Source: Beroe forskalii
Lineage: Eukaryota > Ctenophora > Nuda > Beroida > Beroidae
Direction of reading: 5' to 3'
NCBI GenBank assembly: GCA_011033025.1
Contig: WFMF01000108.1
Location: 186,001-250,000 of the forward strand
Length of the DNA stretch: 64,000 nucleotides
Each line of letters starts with the position of its first letter. Within the stretch, counting starts at the first letter, position 1. Under the pieces are notes generated by a model that was not told the origin of the DNA, did not search any database, and worked only from the letters and a program-made list of their open reading frames with translations. A program made the translations under genes and the position numbers. This document shows positions 1 to 12,500 of the stretch, piece after piece.

Positions 1-136
1 GTTGACGGGTCGGACGAGCCATTCAGCAATTCATTCACCATCTCACCTGTCAGATCTGTCAGACTACCATCTCCATCAAGTCACTCCTCATCAGGAAGGA
101 CCGTTAAGTTATCCCCTAGATACCCAGGAGGGAAAT
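1..136 (+). CDS. Possible upstream exon of the PIP4P-like gene (partial)
   Basis: Open in the frame starting at base 2, Ser/His/Pro-rich, and followed by a consensus donor (GTGAGT from 137). The phase at that donor (0) matches the acceptor of the recognisable exon at 482, so the two could join. The human proteins have a CxxC-type zinc-binding stretch just before the PIK-x-PP-x-GKKY motif, and it is not found here. The exon may therefore be a poorly conserved N-terminal piece, or not an exon. It runs off the left edge. Confidence 0.35.
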
Positions 137-481
137 GTGAGTCAGATTTTAACCATTCACCATCTAAAAAATGCTTACCACAGATGTTTTGAACCAACCT
201 TTGCCATGCTCCAACTATGAACTGTGTCATGGCAATCATTTAATATTCATTCCCACACATTTCGCCATTTTCTCATCTCACTATTTCTCAAGTTTCCCAT
301 GCCAGGAGGGTTTGAGTCTATTTGAGCTATTTAAAAATGACGACATTTTTCACATGATTTTGACGAAAGCTTCATGATTAAATATTCTCTGTGTCATCAA
401 TTCATTTTCGTTTAAACTTCAACCTCTTAAGTATTTGAACCCTACTAAGTTACTTCACTATTCACTATTCCCCTACCCCAG

Positions 482-2543
482 CCGATCAAGGAGCCGCCCC
501 CGGGTAAGAAGTACATCAGGTGTGCGTGTAACTGTCTGCTGGTGTGTAACGCTACTGCCCGGGCTGTCATCTGTCCCAGACAAGGCTGGTGAGTAACACG
601 TGACGTCATCAATTCATTGCTTAGAATCACGATAATGATGTCACTTTTAACTCTTTATATCTGCAATTCAACTGCCTGCATTCTCACACGTAAATTTGAA
701 TGAACTGAAAATGAGAGGGGATTGAACCCATAACAAAGTAGATGTAGTGCTGTACACTCTTCAAACTTCATACAAACGTATTTTATCTCGTTGAACGTGA
801 CGTCATCAATTTATCACTTGTTAGTTGTGTTTTATTCTTCATACAGGTATATCTCATTTTATGAAAAAGCCATAGCTCCCACACAGCGACATGAGTTGGT
901 CGAATCACTGCAACTTTGTACTGTGTTTTGTAGATTAAAGGATAAAAATAAATTCCTTATAACACGTGCTTGTTTGGCAGTCACCACCGCACGCAGTTGG
1001 TGTCTCCGCTTCCTAAACCGCAGCTGATAAAAGAGGACAACGAACCAACTATCAGCTGCCCTGCCTGCTTTACTAACATAAAGGTATTATCCAATTTATA
1101 GCTCTTTATACTCGATATCCCACTTCACTCCTTTTTGATGACTTAGAAGTATTGCAATGTGACATTGATTGGATTCTGATTCCTGTATCTAAACTTGTCT
1201 CACATCAATATGACAGTGAAGTTGCCAATTCTATTCCTGTACTAAATTATCTCACTTCATCTTTGTCAATTCCTCATGGTTCATCTCAGTAAAAATACCT
1301 CTGTTTGTACAACTGTACAAATACTTATGTTCAGGTGTCTGCTGTGGCTAACAAGCAATACTTCCCCTGCAACAGATGCAAAGTCAGGTAATGTATGTCA
1401 ACGTAAAGTTGCATGTTTGTTAAGTTGTAATCGAGAAGACCATTTCGTGAAGTCGTGAGGAGTTGAAATTAACGATATAAATGATAAATCCCGTTTTTCT
1501 GGCCCATTCGCTTCTTTTGTATTTCAACTGTGAAGTAATGAATAAAATTAGCACGTACTGTGGCTAGCCGTACACTGCTATAATTTAGAGCGAACGTTGA
1601 GAACTTAATACCACGCTTTCTTATCGATTTAATTTGTAATTTTCTACTTTTTCTACAGCGAATTGTATTTCTCTGTTTGGAAGGGGCGCGGATTACAATA
1701 TATAAAATGAAGTGATGGTATCAAGTAACCTCAATGCTAGGCTAAACAACAGAAATATCTTCGTATCCATAATAAGCGAGTTTGAATCCGCTACAAAATT
1801 ACACTGTCACCCATGTGCATTGGCATATCATAACGTGATTGGAAACACCCCCCCCCCCCAGGATAACGACTCTATCTAAATCTGAGCGTTCCCTCCTGCT
1901 GCTACGGTACCTGGGATTCTTCATTATCCTCGCCCTGCTGCTAACTACCGGTATTCTTATTCTGAAGTTAGTTCCCGGCAAGATATGGGAACCTATGCTC
2001 TTCTGTGGTGAGTGCTTACAGATAAGGAGGGGGGGGGCGAGACCAAACTAAACAAGGTTCCAACTTTTTCGATTTTCGGGCTAAGAAATTATTATGCTTA
2101 CGTTTTCGGTCCATTTCCTTGCTAACTTTATTTTGAAGCTTTTATTGAAGTTTTGTACGGATTGCATTCCCTTTAAAGTGAATAATTACCGATAATATTA
2201 ATTAACGATTTTTGTGAGGGTCTCCAATATCATTTTAGATCGTTATGTATAAGCAAAAAAAGTCATTCAAAGTTGACTTTATGACTCATGCATACAACAT
2301 AGATAAATAAGCAAACATTGTTATGAAAAATTATAACTTTAATTTATACAGTTTATCATTAAATCTTAAACATATTAACAATTTTACATTGATTGACTTA
2401 CCAATCATGAAAACATGTTCATGTTAGCAATCAATACCATGTAATTAACTCCCTGTTCTCTTTCAGGAATTGCATTCGGAGTCGGATTCCCTTGTCTTAT
2501 CTACAAATTCATTCCACTTTTCAAGTCCCATACCTACCGTTGA
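482..2543 (+). CDS. PIP4P/TMEM55-like phosphatidylinositol-4,5-bisphosphate 4-phosphatase, 3' exons
   Basis: Five exons can be joined in phase: 482-588, 981-1083, 1335-1387, 1862-2007, 2467-2543 (TGA). The product has [14 protein letters not shown] followed by a Cys-rich stretch, two later CxxC pairs (CPAC, CNRC) that look like a zinc ribbon, and two C-terminal hydrophobic segments (around [14 protein letters not shown] and [12 protein letters not shown]). This order is that of animal TMEM55A/B, which are late endosomal/lysosomal membrane proteins reported to remove the 4-phosphate of PI(4,5)P2. The region matching the reported CX5R motif reads CNATARA, so the expected final Arg is Ala; catalysis may be lost or the motif shifted. 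The 5' end is missing or uncertain. A polyadenylation signal AATAAA lies at 2726-2731. Family membership is clear; activity is inferred. Confidence 0.85.
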
Positions 2544-3505
2544 TTTCTAAACAAACTTTAGGTGGAAATAATTGTACACTGTCTATTAAACATGGCATCC
2601 ATCATGTTGCAACGAACGTTTTCAAATTTATTTTCCAGACTCATCAATATTCATAAAATTTTAACAAATTTTTAATAGCTCATCCCATGTTCTATTCACG
2701 TATATAATTGATTTTGTTTAAGTTTAATAAACATCAAAGTATATTACACTGTTTAAGTTTGTGTTTGTAGACCGATTTATTGTTAAATGTTTTTTTAATC
2801 TATATTTCTTGTAAATAATATGTAAATTATCTCATGTAACCGTGAATATTTAATTACGTGTATATTGACTTAATATGTATGTGATTTTGTGATTTGGGTT
2901 ATTCTGTTTGTTTTTATCCAATTTAGGTAAACATAATGATTGTATACGGATGTCGGACAAAATGTGACGAAGTTTTGTTTCGAATATAGTGTTGTTAATG
3001 TCAAGTTCATATATTGATATATATACTGATGTTGTTTCATTAAATTCTTGAACCTTTTTTCACCATTTTGATGTGAATCCATCCAAGTTGACTCAATTCC
3101 CATTTCCCTGCCACTTACAAACACAGTAGAAGACCAGACTTCACATACCAAACTGCTGCATCCTTGCCCATGATCCCTCTAAACTCTCATCTAATTTCCT
3201 GGCTCATGATATCACTGTCTACAGAACTCAGCCTACAACAGACGACATCCTTCAATACGTGAGACAAGTGGCACATTTTTACCGGGCACAATGACGCGCA
3301 GTTGGTTTGCGTAATGCGCGAACTCGAGATTGTGTAAACAGTCACGCGAGTTCGGATTATCATAATTCGGATTTAAGGCTTTCAATTCGGACTCGAAAAT
3401 TTGAATCCGTTCAGACACAGTGATCACGGACATTGATGTCATCCACACGAAATTACATGGATCATCTCATCTCCATGACTTTCTAACTTCCCTCCCTCCT
3501 CAATA
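2544..3505. other. Intergenic: PIP4P 3' UTR and HDAC3 upstream region
   Basis: AT-rich up to about 3050, with AATAAA at 2726-2731. Between 3340 and 3410 an 'aattcgga' word recurs four times. No coding segment with recognisable similarity was seen on either strand. A strong pyrimidine tract with AG at 3505-3506 sits 58 bases before the HDAC3 start. Confidence 0.6.
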
Positions 3506-3563
3506 GGCAAGATGTAGTCCGTTGTACTGTTTAGAATCGCACGGAGTTGCAGGGAAGAAGAAA

Positions 3564-6500
3564 ATGTCCAAGAAACGAGTATCGTACTTCTACGATCCAG
3601 AAGTTGGTAACTTCCACTATGGAGCTAATCACCCGATGAAACCACACCGGCTGGCTCTAACTCACGATCTGGTGATCGGTTATGGGCTGTACAGAAAAAT
3701 GTCGGTTAGTAGAGCCTAGAGTACAATTGCGTTCTTACTTTCTTCATTTGTCATCATGACAAGAATCCAATCAACGCAGTGTGATTGGAATCCGATCAAC
3801 GTTGTATGATTGGAATCCAATCAACTCAATATGATTGGAATCCAATCAACTCAATATGATTGGAATCCAATCAACGCAGTGTTATTGGAATCCAATCAAC
3901 GCAGTATGATTGGAATCCGATCAACGTTGTATGATTGGAATCCAATCAACTCAATATGATTGGAATCCAATCAACTCAATATGATTGGAATCCAATCAAC
4001 GCAGTGTGATTGGAATCCAATCAACGCTGTATGATTGGAATCCGATCAACGTTGTATGATTGGAATCCAATCAACTCAATATGATTGGAATCCAATCAAC
4101 TCAATATGATTAGAATCCAATCGGCGCAGTGTGATTGGAATCCAATTAACACAGTATGATTGGAATCCAATCAACGCAGTGTGATTGGAATCCAATCAAC
4201 GCAGTATGATTGGAATCCGATCAACGCCCGTGTGATTGGGATCCAATCAAAACACGTGTGATTGGGATCCAATCAAAACACGTGTGATTGGAATCCAATC
4301 AGCGCACGTGTGATTGGAATCCAACGCAGTGTGATTGGAATCCAATCAACTCAGTATGATTGGAATCCAAGCAACTCAATATGATTGCAATCCAATCAGC
4401 GCAGTGTGATTGGAATCCAATCAGCGCAGTGTGATTGGAATCCAATCAACACAGTATGATTGGAATCTAATCAACGCAGTGTGATTGGAATCTAATCAAC
4501 GCAGTGTGATTGGAATCCAATCAACGCAGTATGATTGGAATCCAATCAACGCACGTGTGATTGGAATCCAATCAGCGCACGTGTGATTGTAATCGAATCA
4601 ACGCAGTGTGATTGGAATCCAATCAACGCAGTTTGATTGGAATCCAGTCAACGCAGTTTGATTGGAATCCAATCAATGCAGTATGATTGAAATCCAATCA
4701 ACACAGTATGATTGGAATCCAATCAACAGCAGTATGATTGGATTCCAATCAATTTAGTATGACTAGTCCAATCAGCCCTATCTGTACACTGTGACACCCT
4801 TTCTCTTTCGTTCACGTTCGATCAGTGACACACGGTGTCGAACCACTGTGACACCCGGTATCATACCACTGTGACACCCGGTGTCACTCCAATCTCTGAC
4901 ACCCACTCTGCCAGGTTTTCCGACCCTGCCGAGCTACAGACCAGGAAATGTGCAAGTTCCACTCCGTCGACTACGTGGACTTCCTGCAACGCATATCCCC
5001 GCACAACATCCAGGGTTTTTCCTCCCTCTGTAACAAGTTCAATGTGGGAGATGACTGTCCTGCGTTCAGTGGATTATTCGACTTCTGCTCCATCTACACA
5101 GGTTATATACCGCGTATAATGTGACACTTCTATGTTTGAGAAATGGTTCTTGAGATTTCTACTGTAAAACTGCTTGAATGTAGACGTTTTGCACAATTTC
5201 AATAACTTTTACCTACCATTTCAGGTGGTACCCTAGAGTCAGCTGTCCAGTTGAATAACAACGTGTGTGACGTTGCCATCAACTGGTCGGGAGGACTTCA
5301 CCATGCGAAGAAGTTCGAAGCTTCCGGCTTTTGTTACGTCAACGATATTGTGCTGGGAATAATAGAACTGCTCAGGTGAGCTGATATAAATTGATTGTTC
5401 AGTCTTGAATAGTCATAAAGCTGCAAAATGACCTTCTGGGACTTCCTTTTCTTAGACAGTGATCGATAGGACATGAGTCCAAATTTCAAATAGCTCTAAA
5501 AATCTAACAAATAAGGCAAACAGTGCAAGTTTTGATTTCATGGGGGTATGTCTTAATGAAAGCATGAAACCAATCAGCATCTATTACACGTCCCCATCAC
5601 TGACTAACACCCCCTCTCCCAGATACCACCCCCGTGTCCTGTATCTAGATATCGACATTCACCATGGTGACGGAGTGCAAGAGGCTTTCTACCTCACGGA
5701 TCGGGTGATGACGGTGTCGTTTCACAAGTACGGAAACGGCTTCTTCCCTGGGACCGGCGACATGTATGAGGTTGGGACAGCAAATTAGCTTACCCCGTAG
5801 AATACTAAAATCATCAGGGCGTTGACCAATCAGTGCGTAAGTCTACCTTAATTGGGAAATAGAGAATAGAGATGTACAATGTACATAAAAATTTTGGAAC
5901 ATTGCCAGACCCCCTCTGTGGGTTTCCATTTAACAAACATACCATAAAAAGTAAAATTATCGTCTTCAAAAAATGCAACGAACCGCTGCTAGGTTTTAGG
6001 TAATGGTTGAGTTGGTAATTTGTTTTCAAATGGATTAACTTCTATTTCTAATAAGCAATGAGAACAGAGTTTTTGAGGTGATAATCAAATCTAATATAAC
6101 GAGAATTTTCCATATTTTTTATCACAACACTTCAATCAAAAAGCCATCGAAAGTGAAAGGCTTCAAAACAAACTTGATAAAATCAAGATAGGAATCACTT
6201 ACTTAAATTGTACGCTCAAAAGCAAAACATTTGATCTTATAAAGTGTTTAATATTAATTCAGAGAAAATTTTGGCCCAGGCCGAGTACTTGGTCGTTTCC
6301 TGTCAGGCATTTTGCCATCATCAGGCATTTTGCTATCATCAGGCATTTTGCCATCATCAGGCATTTTGCCATCATCAGGCATTTTGCCATCATCAGGCAT
6401 TTTGCTATCATCAGGCATTTTGCCATCATCAGGCATTTTGCCATCATCAGGCATTTTGCCATCATCAGGCATTTTGCTATCATCAGGCATTTTGCCATCA

Positions 6501-9500
6501 TCAGGCATTTTGCCATCATCAGGCATTTTGCCATCATCAGGCATTTTGCCATCATCAGGCATTTTGCCATCATCAGGCATTTTGCCATCATCAGGCATTT
6601 TGCCATCATCAGGCATTTTGCCATCATCAGGCATTTTGCCATCATCAGGCATTTTGCCATCATCAGGCATTTTGCCATCATCAGGCATTTTGCCATCATC
6701 AGGCATTTTGCCATCATCAGGCATGTTACCATCATCTGGCATGGTGCCATCATCAGGCATGGAGCCATCATCAGGCATTTTGCCATCATCAGGCATTTTG
6801 CCATCATCAGGCATGGAACCATCATCAGGCATGGTGTCATCATCAGGCATGTTGCCATCATCAGGCATGGTGCCATCATCTGGCATGGTGCCATCATCTG
6901 GCATGGTGCCATCATCAGGCATGGAACCATCATCAGGCATGGAACCATCATCAGGCATGGAACCATCATCAGGCCTGCAGCCATCATCAGGCCTGAAGCC
7001 ATCATCAGGCATGTTGCCATCATCAGGCATGTTGCCATCATCTGGCATGGTGCCATCATCAGGCATGTTGCAATCATCTGGCATGGTGCCATCATCAGGC
7101 ATGGCGCCATCATCTGGCATGGAACCATCATCAGGCATGGAACCATCATCTGGCATGGAGCCATCATCAGGCATGGTGCCATCATCAGGCATGGAACCAT
7201 CATCTGGCATGGAACCATCATCTGGCATGGAGCCATCATCTGGCATGGTGCCATCATCTGGCATGAAGTCGCCATCCTCACCATCTTCAGAACAGAACGG
7301 TGCACAGTCTGGTATATCACCGGCTTCATCATCTGTTGACGCTGTGGTGCCCTCCTTAGCAAACCTCGTCAGGTATCCTATCCTCCTCGTCTCCACTTGA
7401 CACGACTCCTTGATCCCGTCCTCCGTCTTGCAGCTAAACCCGCAGTCCTCCCCCTCCGGACAGCAGGCCACCAGATCTACTTCCTGCTGCACAGGTTTCC
7501 ACTCGTAGGGGATCTCGTAGGTCAGGTTGGCCAGGTATTCCCCATCCCAGCAAGTGAGGGGCTCGCTCCCGTTCGCCATGTTCGCAGAGCACACCGACTC
7601 CGGGAAGCCGCCTCCCATGGAGAAGACTGTGTCGTCGTAGGGGCATCCGCAGATGAACTGGTTGGGTGGTTTGCCAGAGTCGCTCCGGATCTCTCCCTTG
7701 AAGCACGGCATGAAGTAGGGCGGGTCTGCCACCACATGGTACTTGTACCGTCCGCTCCTGTCCACCCGTCCCCCACACTCGTCCAGGTCCTGTCTTGTCA
7801 GCTGTCTTCCGTCCTCACTGATGGGCCCGTAGATGGGTATTCCGTCCAGTGCCACCCCGTATATGGGGGAGGGCTCCCCACAGGTCAGCATCTGCACACA
7901 GTGTGAGTAGTAGTGGTGGTGGTACTGTCCGAAGCCTGGGGCTGGGTGTCCGTCGCAGATCCCCAACGTCTCGATGTTCTTCACATCATCACATCCCGTG
8001 TTACCCCCCGGGTACCAGTTGAAGATGGGTCCTCCGGAGGTGGCTATCCCAATAAACCCCGGGGGAGTACACCTCATGGGCTCCTCCCTCATGATGGGCT
8101 CCGAGTATATCTTCAGCTCCACCTCGTACTCCGAGATCTCGTTAGGGTCGTCCTCCGTCGGGTACACCCAGGTCTCGTGGGAGGGTACTCCGTTCGTGTA
8201 GATCGTCTGGGAGCCGTCCTCGTTGTCTTGGGCGTATACCACGGCTTCTAGACCGGTGTTAGGGTCGATGTAGCCGGATACTCGGGGCTGGAACATCGCC
8301 AACTCGTCCTCAGTGAGAGAGGAGGCGAGGTAGATGAGGCTGACGAGGGTATAGGAAACCCAGCATCCTCAAAAAGACAGAATTTGTGAGAATATGTAAT
8401 ATCAAAATTTTAAATTTGTCAAACTTTAATTTAAGTTTTCAGTATTTCTTATCTCTAAATCTTCTCAATTTCATGTTTAAATTCCTCCTCCAGGTTGGGG
8501 CTCGTGAAGGGACTAACTACAGTATCAACGTTCCGTTAAAGGACGGTATTGACGACCCTAACTACATGAGTATCTTCAAACCCGTGATGCAGAGCGTTAT
8601 GAAACACTACCTGCCCTCGGTCATTGTACTTCAGGTAATTATAGATCTCTACAGGTAATATTAGGACTTATATTTATATCAAGGTATTAAGAGGTTTTGC
8701 ATTGACGACTTAAGCATTGAAATTTAACAAATGGCGGTAAGAAAAGTTAAGAAAGAATTTTGTGAAAAATGGCATACGGCGAGTGTTTTTATAGTTTCAA
8801 TTCCATTGTACTCAGTACTGCTCACCTTGGAATACAAAAGATGAAATTTTTGCAAATCGGTGTTTCAAAAATTAGAAACCATTTTGAAACTCAGGTATTC
8901 ATTGTTTACGAGAATGGTTTTGAATAAAAATATTTAGCAGAGAATTTTAAATTGTTCAAAAACACCCTCCTCTAGAACTTGCACTTATGTCTAGAACTTA
9001 GCACTTATGTTTTTATGATTTTATGATTTAATCTATTCAAAGTGAGTAGATAAATAAAATCATAAAAGCCGCCTAAGTGCTAAGGCGGCCGTAACGTTCG
9101 TCGGTCGATCGAATGGAATTGGTCGATCGATCAACTCCATTTGAAAGAACAATGTGTTTTACTGGTCCCTAGACTTGAATCGTGTTTGAACATTTAGTTG
9201 TTTTACTTCAAAATTTTCCATTCTCTCGTAAATGAAATCGATCGACCAATACCATTGAGTTTCAAAATAAAGTTTGAGTGGAGGGTATTTTTGAACAATT
9301 TAAAACTTTTGTTTTTATTCTTTTCCTGAGTTTCAAAACACCTTTTCAGGGTTTTCACGCAACACCTGGGTTTTTCTTGTCATGTAATTCATGTTTCAAA
9401 CTTCTTTTCTTCATAATGAGATCCCAGGTGTTTTAAATCACTTATAATTGTACCAATTATACTGTAGCCTCTTTAGATGACTCATTTCGAAATTTAATTT

Positions 9501-12500
9501 AAAAGCACGTGATCGTTAACAGACATTAGTTTTTTCAAATTTTTGCGGCCTTTTTATTTTACTTCTACAATTGCAGTCTAAATTTTTTCTTGAGAATACT
9601 TCCAGTCACTAACGACAAATACGATATAGATAAGGCATTAAATTGCTAATATGGTTTAAACTTCGCTTCTCTCACCCCTCTTCTCAATTTGAGTCTTCAC
9701 CCTCATCCTTCCTCTCGCCCAAAACTCATGCCCTCTATCCCCCCTTCATTTCCCTAACCATTTACCCTCCAATCATCTCACCTGTTCACTCTTTTTTCCC
9801 TCCTCCGGCTCCCCAAACGCCTTACTTTCAGTGTGGCGCGGACTCTTTTTACCCACAATGCCCACTAAATTCCCGTTCCCCAACTTAAATGCCCCTTTCA
9901 TCCTCCACCAAACACCCCTTCCCCCCACTAAATCCCCCCTTTTCTTCAGTGTGGGGCAGACTCGCTGGGGTGTGACAGGCTGGGGTGTTTCAACCTGTCG
10001 ATCAGGCAACACGGGGAGTGTGTGGAGTTTATGAAGAAGTTCAACATTCCAATGATCGCTAGGGGATACACCCAGGTTTGATAGCTAACGTACCCCTTTC
10101 ATCCCTGTTGCTGTCTGACAAGTCCCTCTCCCCAGACACCATCGTTGTTTTGCTGACAGTGTGGGGCAGACACCTCTGCTGTCAACAGGGTCTTGTGATA
10201 GGCTGGGGTGATTTCACCAGCCCGCTGTTCTGCTGGCACCACTCTGATGTTCTGCTGGCATCAGTCTGATGTTCTGCTGATACCAGTTCAACATTGACAA
10301 TGATGTAGTGTTACACTAGGCGGGGGCTACACCATCAGGTAGACTTGATAGCTAACGGACTTTGTAGCTAAATGTCTGCTGACACCAGCCTTATGTTCTG
10401 CTGACACCATTATGCTGCTCTGCTGACACCAGTATGCTGCTCTGCTGACACCAGACTGATATTTTGCTGACACCAGTCTGCTGTTCTGCTGACACCAGTC
10501 TGATGTTCTGCTTACACCAGTATGCTGCTCTGCTGACACCAGTCTGATATTTTGCTGACACCAGTCTGCTGTTCTGCTGACACCAGTCTAATGTTCTTCT
10601 GACACCAGTCTGCTGTTCTGCTGACACCAGTCTTATGTTCTGCTGACACCAGTATGCTGCTCTGCTGACACCAGTCTGATATTTTGCTGACACCAGTCTG
10701 CTGTTCTGCTGACACCAGTCTGTTGTTTTGCTGACACCAGTCTGATGTTTTGCTGACACCAGTCTGCTTTTTGCTGACACTAGTCTGCTGTTCTGCTGAC
10801 ACCAGTCTGCGCTCTGCTGACACTAGTCTGATGTTCTGCTGACACCAGACTGTTGTTCTGCTGACTCCAGTCTGATGCTCTGCTGACACCAGTCTGCTGC
10901 TTTACTGCCGATCAATATCATGGTTTGAAATGATGAATCAATTTATTGAAGTCGCCTATTATTTTCGTTGTTGAATCGAAAACCAACCCGAAGGTTTTGA
11001 AAATTTCGCTTAGTTTACTACAATGTATTCCCTCGATCAGGAACGTGGCAAGGTGCTGGGCCTACGAGACGAGCTTGTTACTGGACACGCCCATCAGCAA
11101 CGATCTGCCCTGCACGGTGAGTTTGGGAGTGTCGTTTTCGTCATAGTTTAAAGTGGTGAATGTTTACAAGTGATGGTATTAGCCATTTATGTAAAGTGAG
11201 AATTCGAATATTCATAACAAATCAAAATTCCATTGGTCTAATGGCTTAATGGTTTGTTTGACATAAGTAACCCTCTATCATTATGCAATTGTAAAATACA
11301 TTCAGACTTCCTCAACTTCCTAAGTCTGTCAGTGTCTGTCAAATTGAAATATCGATTCTACACACCCAGTTAACAGCAACACCAATCCCAGGTTCCTTCC
11401 GGCTTCGTCACAAGTTGGAACTTTTAGTAATTAATTTAGAATTAAATCTTTGTTTAATGGTCCACCCCACCCTTTAAAAGATGTGTTATGACGCCATACT
11501 AATTAATATTGACAGTGGAGTGTTATCTCTATTATCCAGGTTTTATTATGACGCATTTAGTCGTGTAACAACATCTGTGTCCTTCCCTGGTTAAATAAAG
11601 TAGTTTGTAACAAAGAAGTTTAAATAGTAGTAGTACACTGCCCATTATAACTACAATGTCAATTGATAGTTTTATTACATAGAGATTGGTACTTTAGCCT
11701 TGGATGGAACTAAAGTGTTTCATCGATAATGTAATAAGCCCGGCCCACAGCCCATCCCATGTCTAGCAAATGAACTGTAGCCATATTTAATTTCCCATAT
11801 AATTCTAAATTATTTATATTTTGGAAATGTTCTGATTATAACACGCATCGGACTGGTTATATGAGTACAGGAATATATCGTCAAATAAGGAAAATATATC
11901 AAAGTAAATCAATGAATTATATTCGTTGTGCCTGACAACAAGACAGCCCGGTATCATCAACACAGCTTTCTAACCCCTGACAATGACCTCACCCTCCCTT
12001 GCATATTATAAGTGCTCCTACTGTCTCCTGTAGGTGGGTCTATGATTATCATTTCACTGTGTTACTATAAAGAGAAGGGCGGGGCGTGTCCAATCAGATT
12101 ACAGAACGCTGCACACGTGATGGTTACTGATTACCTTCGCGGTAACACCAAATCACATTGCTGCTCTGGGGCGGTCACGTGGTAACACCCAATCACATTG
12201 CTCCTCTGGGGCGGTCACGTGGTAAGACATAATCACTAGTTTAATACTTAGCTCAGAGAGCCGTGGGTGTGGCCATTGAATTAACAAATCAAAGTCCGAG
12301 CTGATATATATTACACAACTTATTTAACTAAAAATAATTATGATAAAATTTTATAATTACCAAATAAATAACATACCATAATACAAAACAATGTTAATGT
12401 TTATTTCTTAGTAAAATCAAAAATAGATTAAAGTTATAAACTTCTTCATGGGAGGCTGATTTGCCCAAGCTGTTATTAATATTAGTCTGTTTGTCTGTGC

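Noticed and set aside
3233-3448. 71-codon minus ORF upstream of HDAC3
   Set aside because: No recognisable domain; the segment contains repeated aattcgga words and lies in intergenic DNA.
6244-7400. Long plus-strand ORFs of about 250 and 360 codons and a second minus frame over the 18-bp array
   Set aside because: They exist only because an 18-bp repeat keeps several frames open. Only the minus frame continuous with the YHYH domain has non-repeat protein sequence attached.
10327-10889. Minus-strand ORFs made of WCQQ/LVSA repeats
   Set aside because: Pure 24-bp minisatellite, no unique flanking coding sequence, inside an HDAC3 intron.
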